From Patescibacteria group bacterium (lineage in GTDB: Bacteria > Patescibacteria > Paceibacteria > UBA9973 > UBA2103), in the NCBI GenBank assembly GCA_004322365.1, contig SCTS01000002.1, forward strand, positions 24,190-88,189: a DNA stretch of 64,000 nt, read 5' to 3'. Made by a program: the position numbers and the translations under genes. Every line of letters starts with the position of its first letter. The stretch's first letter is position 1. The notes below the pieces were generated by a model that was not told where the DNA came from, did not search any database, and was given only the letters and a program-made list of their open reading frames with translations. This document shows, piece after piece, positions 50,109 to 57,850 of the stretch.

Positions 50109-50654
50109 GTGCTCAAACATTACCCCCGCTTCACTACTATTGCTCTTTCCTATGTTGCCGCAGGATTATTATTCTTTTTTCTCGGGCCGTCATTTTTTCA
50201 AACACTCATACTGCCATTTGGCATCTTTGGGGTCATCGTCGCCGGAGCTCTTTACACATACAGCTTCACTACAGCCATCGGTGCCTTACTCTTAATCGCA
50301 CTCATTCCCTATCATCCGATAGGAGTCATGGCAGTCGTCGGTGGCATCGGTGCCACTCTTGCCGATTTCACTATTTTCAAATTCGTCCGTGATGATTTAA
50401 AAAAAGAAGTACGACGTTTTGGTGCATCAAAGATGATACAAAATGTATGCTCAGCCAACGGTATTCTGTGTAAAAAATGGATGCGTAACTTGCTTGGTAC
50501 TCTCATTATGGCTTCTCCATTTCCTGACGAACTCGGCATTGCAATGATGAGTACTACAAAAATGAAACGGGAGACATTCCTCCTTCTTGCATTTATTGTA
50601 GATGTAGTTGGTATCTACCTTTTATTGTTCACTGCGAATGCACTATTGCCGTAG
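50109..50654 (+). CDS. Unrecognised membrane protein, four helices
   Basis: 181 aa from a GTG. Hydrophobic helices lie near residues 8-28, 32-66, 68-90 and 155-178. Between the third and fourth is a basic region with two Cys (KEVRRFGASKMIQNVCSANGILCKKWM). ASPFPDELGIAMMSTTKM precedes the last helix, a Pro/Asp/Glu stretch reminiscent of DedA/VTT-like proteins but too divergent to assign. It is the only gene between two tRNA genes and appears leaderless. Confidence 0.68.
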   Translation: MLKHYPRFTTIALSYVAAGLLFFFLGPSFFQTLILPFGIFGVIVAGALYTYSFTTAIGALLLIALIPYHPIGVMAVVGGIGATLADFTIFKFVRDDLKKEVRRFGASKMIQNVCSANGILCKKWMRNLLGTLIMASPFPDELGIAMMSTTKMKRETFLLLAFIVDVVGIYLLLFTANALLP

Positions 50655-50835
50655 AAGATGGAGCTGATGGGTTTGATCACAAATATTTCCTCGCCGTCGC
50701 TCGGAAATTTCGCGACCTCCTCTCGGTACGATTTTCTAATCGCCAGCTCGCCTGTTTTGGTTACTACCAAAACATGGCTCCGCTTGTCAGCATCCAACGC
50801 AGGCAAAACTATTTGCCTGCTTCAGCCACGCAAGC
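50655..50835. repeat. Structured non-coding stretch between the membrane-protein gene and tRNA-Asp
   Basis: No convincing gene. It holds a stem near 50686-50710, CGATT/AATCG at 50730-50743, and the module CTCGCCTG-TTTTGGTTACTACCAAAA-CATGGCTCCG at 50747-50782. A GTCAGCATCC segment follows, which is an inverted copy of the tRNA-Asp T arm. Confidence 0.55.
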
Positions 50836-50860
50836 AAAAATCCCCTTTCGGGGATTTTTT
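50836..50860 (-). terminator. Terminator downstream of tRNA-Asp
   Basis: On the minus strand, ATCCCC-GAAA-GGGGAT followed by TTTTTG. It ends transcription 3 nt after the tRNA. Confidence 0.85.
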
Positions 50861-50862
50861 TG

Positions 50863-50934
50863 CGCGGCTGATGGGTGCTGACCCCACGACCTCCCGCGTG
50901 ACAGGCGGGTGCTCTACCGTTGAGCTACAGCCGC
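50863..50934 (-). tRNA. tRNA-Asp (GUC) with unusual T loop
   Basis: Acceptor GCGGCTG/CAGCCGC, D arm GCTCAACGGTAGAGC, anticodon arm CCCGC-CTGTCAC-GCGGG, T arm GTGGG-GTCAGCA-CCCAT. The T loop is GTCAGCA rather than TTCRANY, losing T54 and A58. Discriminator is G; CCA is not encoded. Confidence 0.8.
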
Positions 50935-51078
50935 AAACGAGGAGGAGAATAAGACGCTTGCGTATATTCTCTCCGAGTGCCGTGACTGTATGCTTACATA
51001 CAGCCGCAAATGAAGAGATAGTAAGCGTTTGCGATTACTATCTCTGGCTACCAACTATATGTACTCATACAGCCGTAG
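50926..51078 (-). repeat. Iterated copies of tRNA-Asp 5' end with intervening hairpins
   Basis: TACAGCCGCAAACGA at the tRNA start recurs as TACAGCCGCAAATGA (50999-51013) and ATACAGCCG (51067-51075), about 70 bp apart. Different hairpins separate them, at 50941-50974 and 51014-51045 (14-bp stem, one mismatch). No gene is present. Confidence 0.7.
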
Positions 51079-51127
51079 TAGAGAAGAATACTTCAAAATA
51101 AGGCTCTTTTCAATGCCCTGCTTCGCT

Positions 51128-51202
51128 TGGTGCCGGTGGGTGGAGTCGCGCCACCGTCTAGGGTTTATGAGTCCCTCGTTCTGACTCTTGAACTACACCG
51201 GC
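51128..51202 (-). tRNA. tRNA-Met-like (CAU) with unusual D and T loops
   Basis: Acceptor GCCGGTG/CACCGGC, D arm GTTC-AAGAGTCA-GAAC, anticodon loop CTCATAA, T arm GGTGG-CGCGACT-CCACC, then ACCA (CCA encoded). The D loop lacks the GG pair and the T loop lacks TTC. It could be an elongator Met, an Ile-CAU tRNA, or a decaying gene. Its first 10 bases contain the stop codon of the neighbouring gene. Confidence 0.72.
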
Positions 51203-51882
51203 TTTACTACTACCTCGAACGCCCTCTGGATAAGGCCGAGAATACGATACTTACTGTCGGTTCCCTTGAGTACCCGGAGAGCTAGTACACCATAATACAT
51301 ATTCCTGTTTTCGTAAATTTTTTTGTTCCTGGGAAGAAAAATTACTTTAGTGAATTGTGACTTTGGGAGATTAAGAGTTTTTGACCAATATGCTAACAAA
51401 AGCCTTTCCCTGTCACGGTGAGTGTCACTTATAAAAATTTGGGGCCTGAAATTACCCCTCGAAATACCGAGAAATTCTTCAAACCACCGCATTGCAATAA
51501 GAATGATGCGATAGTCTGAATTAGTTATTCCCATCGGGCTTTTGTCAGCTTTGACACCCTCACCCCAATACAATCCTAAACCAAGAAAAAATAATTCTTT
51601 GGGAGTCAGCAAATGCATATTTTTATGAGCATCTCCGTTCCAATATTCAATGCGCCTTAATCTCTTTTCTTTATTCACCAAAGCCCCTTTTAAACGACCA
51701 GTATGCCCAGCCAATACCATCTTCCTAAAAAGACGTTTACGTTGTGCCTCTGTCAGAGCAATATCCCTAACCCAAAAACTCACTGTACTTTTTGGGACTT
51801 GCAGTTTTACACTTATATCTTTCACGCTTTCCCCTTGCCGACGAAGGGCTATCGCCGAAATTTTCTTTGCAGAGTTAGCCAT
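51193..51882 (-). CDS. HTH protein with LAGLIDADG-like homing-endonuclease domain
   Basis: 229 aa. The N-terminus has a helix-turn-helix (AIALRRQGESVKDISVKLQVPKSTVSFWV). A basic linker follows. The C-terminal domain has ELFFLGLGLYWGEGVKADKS, which resembles the catalytic helix of LAGLIDADG endonucleases with Glu in place of Asp, then ITNSDYRIILIAMRWFEEFL. It ends KPV-stop, where the stop TAG and last codons are the first 10 bases of the tRNA-Met-like gene. This suits a selfish nuclease inserted at a tRNA. Confidence 0.7.
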   Translation of the reverse strand: MANSAKKISAIALRRQGESVKDISVKLQVPKSTVSFWVRDIALTEAQRKRLFRKMVLAGHTGRLKGALVNKEKRLRRIEYWNGDAHKNMHLLTPKELFFLGLGLYWGEGVKADKSPMGITNSDYRIILIAMRWFEEFLGISRGNFRPQIFISDTHRDRERLLLAYWSKTLNLPKSQFTKVIFLPRNKKIYENRNMYYGVLALRVLKGTDSKYRILGLIQRAFEVVVKPV

Positions 51883-51948
51883 AGACTTATACCAACATTA
51901 TAACGGCGGTACAATTCACTCTATCCACAAGACTACTTCGTGCAACTT

Positions 51949-52629
51949 TCAACTCTTCCTCAAAAGTGTTTCTGCTACCGCAACATCTTCAGGGTAGGTC
52001 ACAGTAATCCATTGATTCTGACGAACAACGGCCACAGGCTTTTCTTTTGCGATTACTGAAAGCATGTCGGTTAAGAAATACTCACCAAGTCGTGGGTGAG
52101 GAAACGGAGTGATTGAAAACATATCAGGAGAAAGTATCATTGCGCCAGAATTGACCAGATTACCGACAGGATTTTCTGGCTTCTCAATTACCTCTTTCAG
52201 GGTGCCATCTTGATTCAATGCAACAACACCATAGCGTTCTGGATGCTCTTTCTCTGCCACAAAAAGACAGTATTCATATTCAGTGCCTTTTGTGAAAGCC
52301 TGCTTGTCTCCAATATCATCACCATAGAGCATGATGAATTTTTCGTTGATGAGCTCTTTTGCCAAATATACTGCATTCCAAGTTCCAATTTGTTTTTCTT
52401 GAACAATATAATGAACAGACCTCCCTCTCCATTCACTGCCAAAATACTCCTGTATTTTTTCTCCCTTGTACCCAATGATGATAATGATATCCGTCACTGC
52501 ATCAGGGAGTTGCTCTAGTACATATTCCAACAACGGCTTCCCATTAAGAAGCACCATGCCTTTAGGCTTGTCATCTGTGAGTGGACGAAGGCGTTGCCCC
52601 TCTCCACCTGCGAGTATTAATGCTTGCAT
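51949..52629 (-). CDS. Sugar-phosphate nucleotidyltransferase
   Basis: 226 aa from the ATG at 52629; AGGGTA lies just upstream. MQALILAGGEGQRLRPLTDDKPKGM is the diagnostic N-terminus. IMLYGDDIGD holds the metal-binding Asp, and VIEKPENPVGNLVNSGAMIL the sugar-phosphate Lys site. It makes an NDP-sugar from a sugar 1-phosphate; the nucleotide and sugar are not clear. It stands away from the main polysaccharide cluster, 34 bp from the duplicated end of tRNA-fMet. Confidence 0.9.
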   Translation of the reverse strand: MQALILAGGEGQRLRPLTDDKPKGMVLLNGKPLLEYVLEQLPDAVTDIIIIIGYKGEKIQEYFGSEWRGRSVHYIVQEKQIGTWNAVYLAKELINEKFIMLYGDDIGDKQAFTKGTEYEYCLFVAEKEHPERYGVVALNQDGTLKEVIEKPENPVGNLVNSGAMILSPDMFSITPFPHPRLGEYFLTDMLSVIAKEKPVAVVRQNQWITVTYPEDVAVAETLLRKS

Positions 52630-52662
52630 TACCCTACGATAATAACCCAAAAAACTAAATCA

Positions 52663-52681
52663 TGTTGCGGGGCCAGGATTC
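52663..52681 (-). repeat. Duplicated 3' end of initiator tRNA
   Basis: TGTTGCGGGGCCAGGATTC is identical to 52842-52860 at the 3' end of the initiator tRNA, in the same orientation and 179 bp downstream. An inverted TTCGAATCCTG segment lies between (52752-52762). Confidence 0.75.
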
Positions 52682-52802
52682 TCTCCCTACAGGAGCTGTA
52701 CACCTTTGCTATTTTCTCAAAGCAAAGCTTCTCAAAAATATAACAAAGGACTTCGAATCCTGACGCGAGACGACCGCTCGTCTCGCTGCCCTCGCAAAAG
52801 CT

Positions 52803-52838
52803 ATGAAAAAAGCCTAGCGAAAGCCAGGCTTTTTTCAT
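52803..52838 (-). terminator. Terminator downstream of initiator tRNA
   Basis: Arms ATGAAAAAAGCCTAGC and GCCAGGCTTTTTTCAT with a GAAA loop; A and T tracts on both sides allow it to work in either direction. Confidence 0.82.
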
Positions 52839-52843
52839 GCTTG

Positions 52844-52914
52844 TTGCGGGGCCAGGATTCGAACCTGGGTCTGGAGGTTATGAGCCTCCTGAGGTACCAC
52901 TCCTCCACCCCGCT
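52844..52914 (-). tRNA. Initiator tRNA-fMet (CAU)
   Basis: A1 faces A72 with no pair, then GCGGGG/CCCCGC. D arm GAGG-AGTGGTA-CCTC contains the A11-U24 pair. Anticodon arm GGAGG-CTCATAA-CCTCC; T arm CCAGG-TTCGAAT-CCTGG. The unpaired 1-72 position is the initiator hallmark. CCA is not encoded. Confidence 0.88.
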
Positions 52915-52984
52915 ATACTAACCAACTTTAAGGACAGTAACCCATTCTCGCCCCAATTTCAAGTCAGAAAACCTGAAAGCTATT

Positions 52985-53755
52985 TTATATAAAATTAAAT
53001 TCCTGAAACACCTGCTCGTAGAGTTTCATCACACGAAATGCTTCTTGTTGCGTAAGAATATAATTTGAAGAAGACGCACTCACAAAGTTTCGAATACGAT
53101 GAGCTTCCCATGCAAAAGGAAGTGTCACAAAAGCATTTTCAGGTACCAACAAAATTTGATCTGAAGTTGTTTTTCCAATATATCCGACACTAGTAAGAAC
53201 TTCTCCTAGAATTATGTCGGCTTCCAAAATCCCCTGTCGCCAAAGCTTTGGATCGTTAGAGCGAGTCCCGTTCAAAAGTAATTGCCATCGGTCTCGAAGC
53301 GGGTGCACATTAATTGATTGCGGTGGCAGTGAACCATACAGAGCTCCTTCACTGAAGCGAATAGAAAAAAGATACACAAGAAGACCTACGATGGCGAGGA
53401 ATAGAAGCCCTGAAACAGTGTATGCCAAAAAACTATATATAGACCAAAGAAAAGATATAAATACTCCAATGAGATTACCGAAAAAGAAAATGGTATCGAG
53501 CATAGGACCAAACAAGCCTCCATGCACTACTGGCGCCGATGCGGATACAACATCAGTTGAAGCACCCCCACCAAAAAGCCAACTCCAAAAATCAACCTTC
53601 CCTGATTGAGCGCCAACATTTGCGCCCGCACTAAGCGTTGCCTCTACACTGCCATTAATTGAATCTACTTCTGTACATGTCCCACCAAAAATTGAATAAA
53701 TAACACAGTACCAATATTGAATGTTGACGTACGAAAGATATACAGGGTCGGTCAT
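52985..53755 (-). CDS. Unrecognised membrane protein with cytoplasmic C-terminal domain
   Basis: 256 aa. Two hydrophobic helices lie around residues 85-135 (TIFFFGNLIGVFISFLWSIY, then GLLFLAIVGLLVYLFSI). A C-terminal soluble domain of about 115 residues contains DPKLWRQGILEADIILGEVL and ends in helices. This arrangement recurs in many CPR proteins without assigned function, from memory of their sequences. Residues 1-80 are Ser/Gly/Ala-rich. It overlaps the gatA start by 4 bp, so it is expressed with the amidotransferase genes. Confidence 0.7.
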   Translation of the reverse strand: MTDPVYLSYVNIQYWYCVIYSIFGGTCTEVDSINGSVEATLSAGANVGAQSGKVDFWSWLFGGGASTDVVSASAPVVHGGLFGPMLDTIFFFGNLIGVFISFLWSIYSFLAYTVSGLLFLAIVGLLVYLFSIRFSEGALYGSLPPQSINVHPLRDRWQLLLNGTRSNDPKLWRQGILEADIILGEVLTSVGYIGKTTSDQILLVPENAFVTLPFAWEAHRIRNFVSASSSNYILTQQEAFRVMKLYEQVFQEFNFI

Positions 53756-55167
53756 AGAGTCTCACCTATGAGGTCTCGGGCAATATCAAACAACGAGCTT
53801 TCAGTGCGCTTCGGACTCATAAACTGAACACCGACCGGCAATGACACTCCGTCACGAACCACCATATTCATTGGAACTGATATTGCAGGGATGCCTGTTA
53901 AGTTTGCTGGGGCGGCGAATATATCTTCCAAATACATAGACACAGGATCACTTTTCTCCCCTATTTTAAATGCAGGCCCCGGCGTCGTTGGAGTTGCAAT
54001 AAAAGAAACATCTGCAAATGCTTTTGCTAAATCCTCTGCAATAACACTTCGAAGTGCAGTCGCCCGTTTATAGTACGCATCGTAATATCCGCTCGAGAGT
54101 ACATATGCGCCCAACATGACACGGCGTTTTGTTTCAGCGCCAAACCCCCTCGCGCGCGACTGCTCGTACTCATCGAGAAGGTTTTTCCCTTCATATGAAA
54201 GTCCGTATCGCACACCATCGAGTCGCGCCAAATTTGTAGACACTTCTGCTGGCATCACAATGTAATACGCCGCGAGTCCGTATGGAGCGGAGGGAAATTC
54301 TATATCAACAATTTCATATCCTTTACTGCGAAGTGTATCTAACGTCTTTTCAAAATTCTCACGAACATCAGGCTGTGCATCTTTTACGAATTCACGCGGG
54401 ACACCAATACGCTTATTAGAAACCCGTGTCTCTCCTTGATTTGGCAATGTCGTACCATCCAGAGAATCCTGTCCGCGAATGGTGTCGAATACAAGTTTTG
54501 CATCATGAACAGTTCGGGCAATAGGGCCTATCTGATCCAAAGAAGAACCCATAGCGATGAGCCCTGAACGTGACACTTCTCCGTAGGTTGGCTTTAGTCC
54601 CACAAGGCCACACAAGCTCACTGGCTGACGAATTGATCCACAGGTTTCAGAACCAAGTGCAATCGGCGCAAGATGCGCAGCGACGGCTGACGCCGAACCC
54701 CCAGATGAACCCCCTGGCACTCGTGTGATGTCATGTGGATTTTTTGTTACACCATACGCTGAGTGCTCTGTAGAAGAACCCATAGCAAACTCATCCATGT
54801 TGGTGCGACCAAGGAAAAAAGCTCCAGCATTCTTAAGGTGAGTGATTGCTGTCGCATCGTATGTTGCAACATAATTCTCCAACATTTTTGATGCCGCACT
54901 TACCCTCTTCCCTTGTATTAAAATATTATCCTTCACTGCTATAGGAATACCCGTAAGCAAATGTGCCCCAGCCCCCTTGTCAGCAAGAATTTTTTCAGCA
55001 CGTTCGGCTTCCGCAATAACATCATCAAAAACTTCTAAGTATGCATTGAGCACAGGATTCTCTTTCTCAATGCGAACAAGATGTGCCTTTGCCACATCAA
55101 CTACAGAAAAAGTCTTGGCACGATAACCCTCTCCTAATTCCTTTACTGATAAATCTGTAAGCTCCAT
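53752..55167 (-). CDS. gatA: Asp-tRNA(Asn)/Glu-tRNA(Gln) amidotransferase subunit A
   Basis: 471 aa from the ATG at 55167; a TTG at 55173 overlapping the gatC stop is an alternative. GIPIAVKDNILIQG holds the catalytic Lys. VPGGSSGGSASAVAA holds the cis-Ser, and ETCGSIRQPVSLCGLVGLKPTYG the nucleophile Ser region. ETCG replaces the common DTGG. It supplies ammonia from glutamine for transamidation of mischarged tRNA. It follows gatC directly; gatB is not in the window. Confidence 0.95.
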   Translation of the reverse strand: MELTDLSVKELGEGYRAKTFSVVDVAKAHLVRIEKENPVLNAYLEVFDDVIAEAERAEKILADKGAGAHLLTGIPIAVKDNILIQGKRVSAASKMLENYVATYDATAITHLKNAGAFFLGRTNMDEFAMGSSTEHSAYGVTKNPHDITRVPGGSSGGSASAVAAHLAPIALGSETCGSIRQPVSLCGLVGLKPTYGEVSRSGLIAMGSSLDQIGPIARTVHDAKLVFDTIRGQDSLDGTTLPNQGETRVSNKRIGVPREFVKDAQPDVRENFEKTLDTLRSKGYEIVDIEFPSAPYGLAAYYIVMPAEVSTNLARLDGVRYGLSYEGKNLLDEYEQSRARGFGAETKRRVMLGAYVLSSGYYDAYYKRATALRSVIAEDLAKAFADVSFIATPTTPGPAFKIGEKSDPVSMYLEDIFAAPANLTGIPAISVPMNMVVRDGVSLPVGVQFMSPKRTESSLFDIARDLIGETL

Positions 55168-55169
55168 AA

Positions 55170-55460
55170 TCAACCCAACACTTTTTTAACCTTTACATAA
55201 TCACCCTCTCTTCGTGGTGCTTGTACCAAAAGAGCCTCCGTGTATTTACCAGCTTCGTGAGGATTCTCGTCTTCTCGCATTACATTCTCTAAATCGAGAT
55301 GAGTTGATGTGTTAGATGTTTCCGGTAGTGGCACTTTTTGTATCACATCAACATACGCCACTATAGATTCAATTTCCCCTTGAAGCTTCGTAATTTCCTC
55401 ATCAGTCAAGGAAAGACGCCCTAAAACGGCGAGCTTTTTAACATCGTCAACGCTAATCAT
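55170..55460 (-). CDS. gatC: Amidotransferase subunit C
   Basis: 96 aa. ISVDDVKKLAVLGRLSLTDEEI is the conserved N-terminal helix pair, followed by VAYVDVIQKVPLPET and LRED-like VMREDENP. It wraps GatA and GatB into a stable complex. It lies 2 bp upstream of gatA. A heptad-repeat tract separates it from ligA. Confidence 0.92.
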   Translation of the reverse strand: MISVDDVKKLAVLGRLSLTDEEITKLQGEIESIVAYVDVIQKVPLPETSNTSTHLDLENVMREDENPHEAGKYTEALLVQAPRREGDYVKVKKVLG

Positions 55461-55479
55461 GGGAACATCGTAACATCCA

Positions 55480-55521
55480 TAGCTTTCAGCTTCTAGGTGT
55501 CAGCTTTCAGCTTTTTAGAAG
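55480..55521 (-). repeat. Heptanucleotide repeat tract at the ligA 3' end
   Basis: Units TAGCTTT, CAGCTTC, TAGGTGT, CAGCTTT, CAGCTTT, TTAGAAG. The tract fills the gatC-ligA gap and runs over the last codons of ligA. Confidence 0.78.
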
Positions 55522-57531
55522 AGCAAGAAAGTCTTTTTCGGAGAGGATGCGCACTCCCAACTTTTGAGCTGTGTCGTACTTGGAACCAGGATCACTTCCT
55601 GCAACAACATACGATGTTTTTTTAGAAACAGAACCTGAAACAGAACCTCCTCGCTCACGAATTTTTGCCCCAGCTTCTTCCCGTGAGAGCGCATCAAGTG
55701 TGCCAGTAAGAACAAATGTTTGCCCACTAAAAGCCCCTACTTGGCGCTTCTCCCCTTTCTCCACAATTACCTCTTTGAGTAGTTGTTCCAACTGGTCTAC
55801 ATGTTCCTTATTTCGGAACCAATCATGTAGTGAGAGAGCAACGATATCGCCAACCCCCTCTATTGACTGCAACTCTTCAACTGAAGCACCTCTTACGCGC
55901 TCAAGTGTTCTAAAATGTGCCGAGAGATCGCGTGCAGTTTCTTCGCCAACCTGCGGAATAGAGATTGCAATAAGAAACCTATCGAGTGAAATTTTCTTTC
56001 GTGCTTGAATACCTTCAATTAAATTTTTCGATGCAAGCTCGGCAAACCCCTCAAGTCCTTCGACATCACCTTCAGTCAAGGTAAAAATATCTGCGTAGTT
56101 GGTCAACAATCCTTCATCCATTAAAATATCAACGGTGCGTGGTCCCATTCCCTCAATATCAAAAGCGTGTTTACCAACAAAATGATAAAACCGACGACGT
56201 TGCTCCGCTGGTCCGGTTCTATTAACACATCGCCACGCACTCATCCCTGGCACCCGTTCGACTGAACCATCTCCACCACACTCAGAAACTTTTTTTGGAA
56301 AACGATACGGCTTTGAATTGCTAGGACGAAGCTCTGGTACCACCTGCACCACTTCTGGAATAACATCGCCCGCTCGCTGAATCACTACGGTGTCGCCAAT
56401 ACGAACATCGAGACGATTAATTTGATCTTCATTGTGCAAAGTCGCACGCGATACAACGACACCCCCAACAGAAACAGGCTTCAGATGTGCAACAGGAGTA
56501 AGGATGCCAGTACGCCCTATTTGAAGTGCAATTTCCTCAACGACAGTAGTTACCTGCTCTGCAGGAAACTTGAATGCAATGGCAAACCGTGGAGCCTTCC
56601 CTGTGTAGCCAAGAAGTTCTTGGTATTTTCGTTCGTTCACTTTCGCCACGATGCCATCAATTAAATAATCCTGTTTGTCTTTTTTTGTATGCCATGCCTT
56701 CCAAAATGCAATCACACCGTCCGCATCGGCAACATGCACGGTGTCCTTTCCAACCTTAAAGCCGAGATGCTTCAAATACGCGAGCTCTTCAATTTGCGTA
56801 TCAGGAATTTTCCCACCCATTTGGGCAATGTCATATATAAAAGTATCAAGTTTGCGTGACGCGACAATCTTAGAATCAAGCTGACGAATGGTTCCTGCCG
56901 CAGCATTCCGAGGATTAGCAAAAACTGCCTCACCGTCCTTTTCTCTTCGGCGATTCAACTCGGTAAGTGCTTTCTTACCCATCCACACTTCTCCTTCAAC
57001 AACAATGTCGACAGGCTCATTCAATACAAGCGGGACCGACTGGATGGTGCGAATATTTTGTGTAACATCCTCACCTACTTTTCCATCACCCCTCGTTGCC
57101 GCAGTTTCTAAGATCCCCTTTTTATATGTGGAAACAACTTTGAGTCCATCAATCTTGAGCTCAATGGCATAACTCGCATGTGCTTTTTCTCCAAAACTTC
57201 CTTTTACTGCTTTCTGAACCCTCCCATCAAATGCACGAAATTCTTCTTCTGTAAAAACATCATTAAATGACCATTGCGATACGGAATGTGTAACTTTTTT
57301 GAATTCAGGTAATGGTGCTCCTGCAATGCGTTGCGTGGGAGAATCGGTTGTAACTAGTTTCGGATACTGATCTTCTAGGAGCACGAGTTCGTGCATCAGT
57401 GCGTCTCTTGCACTTTCAGGGATCTCCTCTTTGTCTTCTACATGATACAGATAACGATAACGATTAATCGCCTCGCGAAGCTTTTTCACTCGCTCTAAAA
57501 TTTCCTTAGGAGCCTCTGCCATAGAGCTCAT
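55507..57531 (-). CDS. ligA: NAD-dependent DNA ligase
   Basis: 674 aa, normal length. The Ia domain is at residues 1-70. The adenylation domain has YAIELKIDGLKVV with Lys126 as the nucleophile. The OB fold contains GRTGILTPVAHL. The zinc-finger region reads ECGGDGSVERVPGMSAWRCVNRTGPAEQ, keeping only two of the four Cys ligands. HhH repeats (FDIEGMG and SIEGVGDIVA) and a C-terminal BRCT domain (FSGQTFVLTGTLDALSREEA) follow. It seals nicks in replication and repair. The degraded zinc site is unusual. Confidence 0.97.
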   Translation of the reverse strand: MSSMAEAPKEILERVKKLREAINRYRYLYHVEDKEEIPESARDALMHELVLLEDQYPKLVTTDSPTQRIAGAPLPEFKKVTHSVSQWSFNDVFTEEEFRAFDGRVQKAVKGSFGEKAHASYAIELKIDGLKVVSTYKKGILETAATRGDGKVGEDVTQNIRTIQSVPLVLNEPVDIVVEGEVWMGKKALTELNRRREKDGEAVFANPRNAAAGTIRQLDSKIVASRKLDTFIYDIAQMGGKIPDTQIEELAYLKHLGFKVGKDTVHVADADGVIAFWKAWHTKKDKQDYLIDGIVAKVNERKYQELLGYTGKAPRFAIAFKFPAEQVTTVVEEIALQIGRTGILTPVAHLKPVSVGGVVVSRATLHNEDQINRLDVRIGDTVVIQRAGDVIPEVVQVVPELRPSNSKPYRFPKKVSECGGDGSVERVPGMSAWRCVNRTGPAEQRRRFYHFVGKHAFDIEGMGPRTVDILMDEGLLTNYADIFTLTEGDVEGLEGFAELASKNLIEGIQARKKISLDRFLIAISIPQVGEETARDLSAHFRTLERVRGASVEELQSIEGVGDIVALSLHDWFRNKEHVDQLEQLLKEVIVEKGEKRQVGAFSGQTFVLTGTLDALSREEAGAKIRERGGSVSGSVSKKTSYVVAGSDPGSKYDTAQKLGVRILSEKDFLALLKS

Positions 57532-57592
57532 TGTACCGAAGCCAAGAGCTCTAAGCTACAAGAGTGCTCGCCTCTTCCTTAAGATATGAAAG

Positions 57593-57838
57593 TTACACTT
57601 TCTCAACAGGGGCGGTGTTTGCAAAAGAAGGACCATTCTCTGTATATGCATCAGTTTTATGTTCTCCTGAAATTGCACGCACAAGCCACAGGCGTTCTTG
57701 TCGGACAAGGAAGCCAAGCACCATAACAATAACTCCGAACAAAACAGTAAAGGCCAACTTAATACCATTTGGAAAACCCGTGAACGGCAAGAATGCGAGG
57801 AGAAATCCGAGAACTAAAATAGTGGAGCCTTTTGACAT
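57593..57838 (-). CDS. Small two-helix membrane protein
   Basis: 81 aa. Two hydrophobic helices, ILVLGFLLAFLPFTGFP and LAFTVLFGVIVMVLGFLV, are followed by a charged tail RQERLWLVRAISGEHKTDAY. No family is recognised. It lies between ligA and rsmI in the same orientation. The clear helix-loop-helix pattern supports a real gene. Confidence 0.6.
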   Translation of the reverse strand: MSKGSTILVLGFLLAFLPFTGFPNGIKLAFTVLFGVIVMVLGFLVRQERLWLVRAISGEHKTDAYTENGPSFANTAPVEKV

Positions 57839-57850
57839 ACACCAAGTGTA

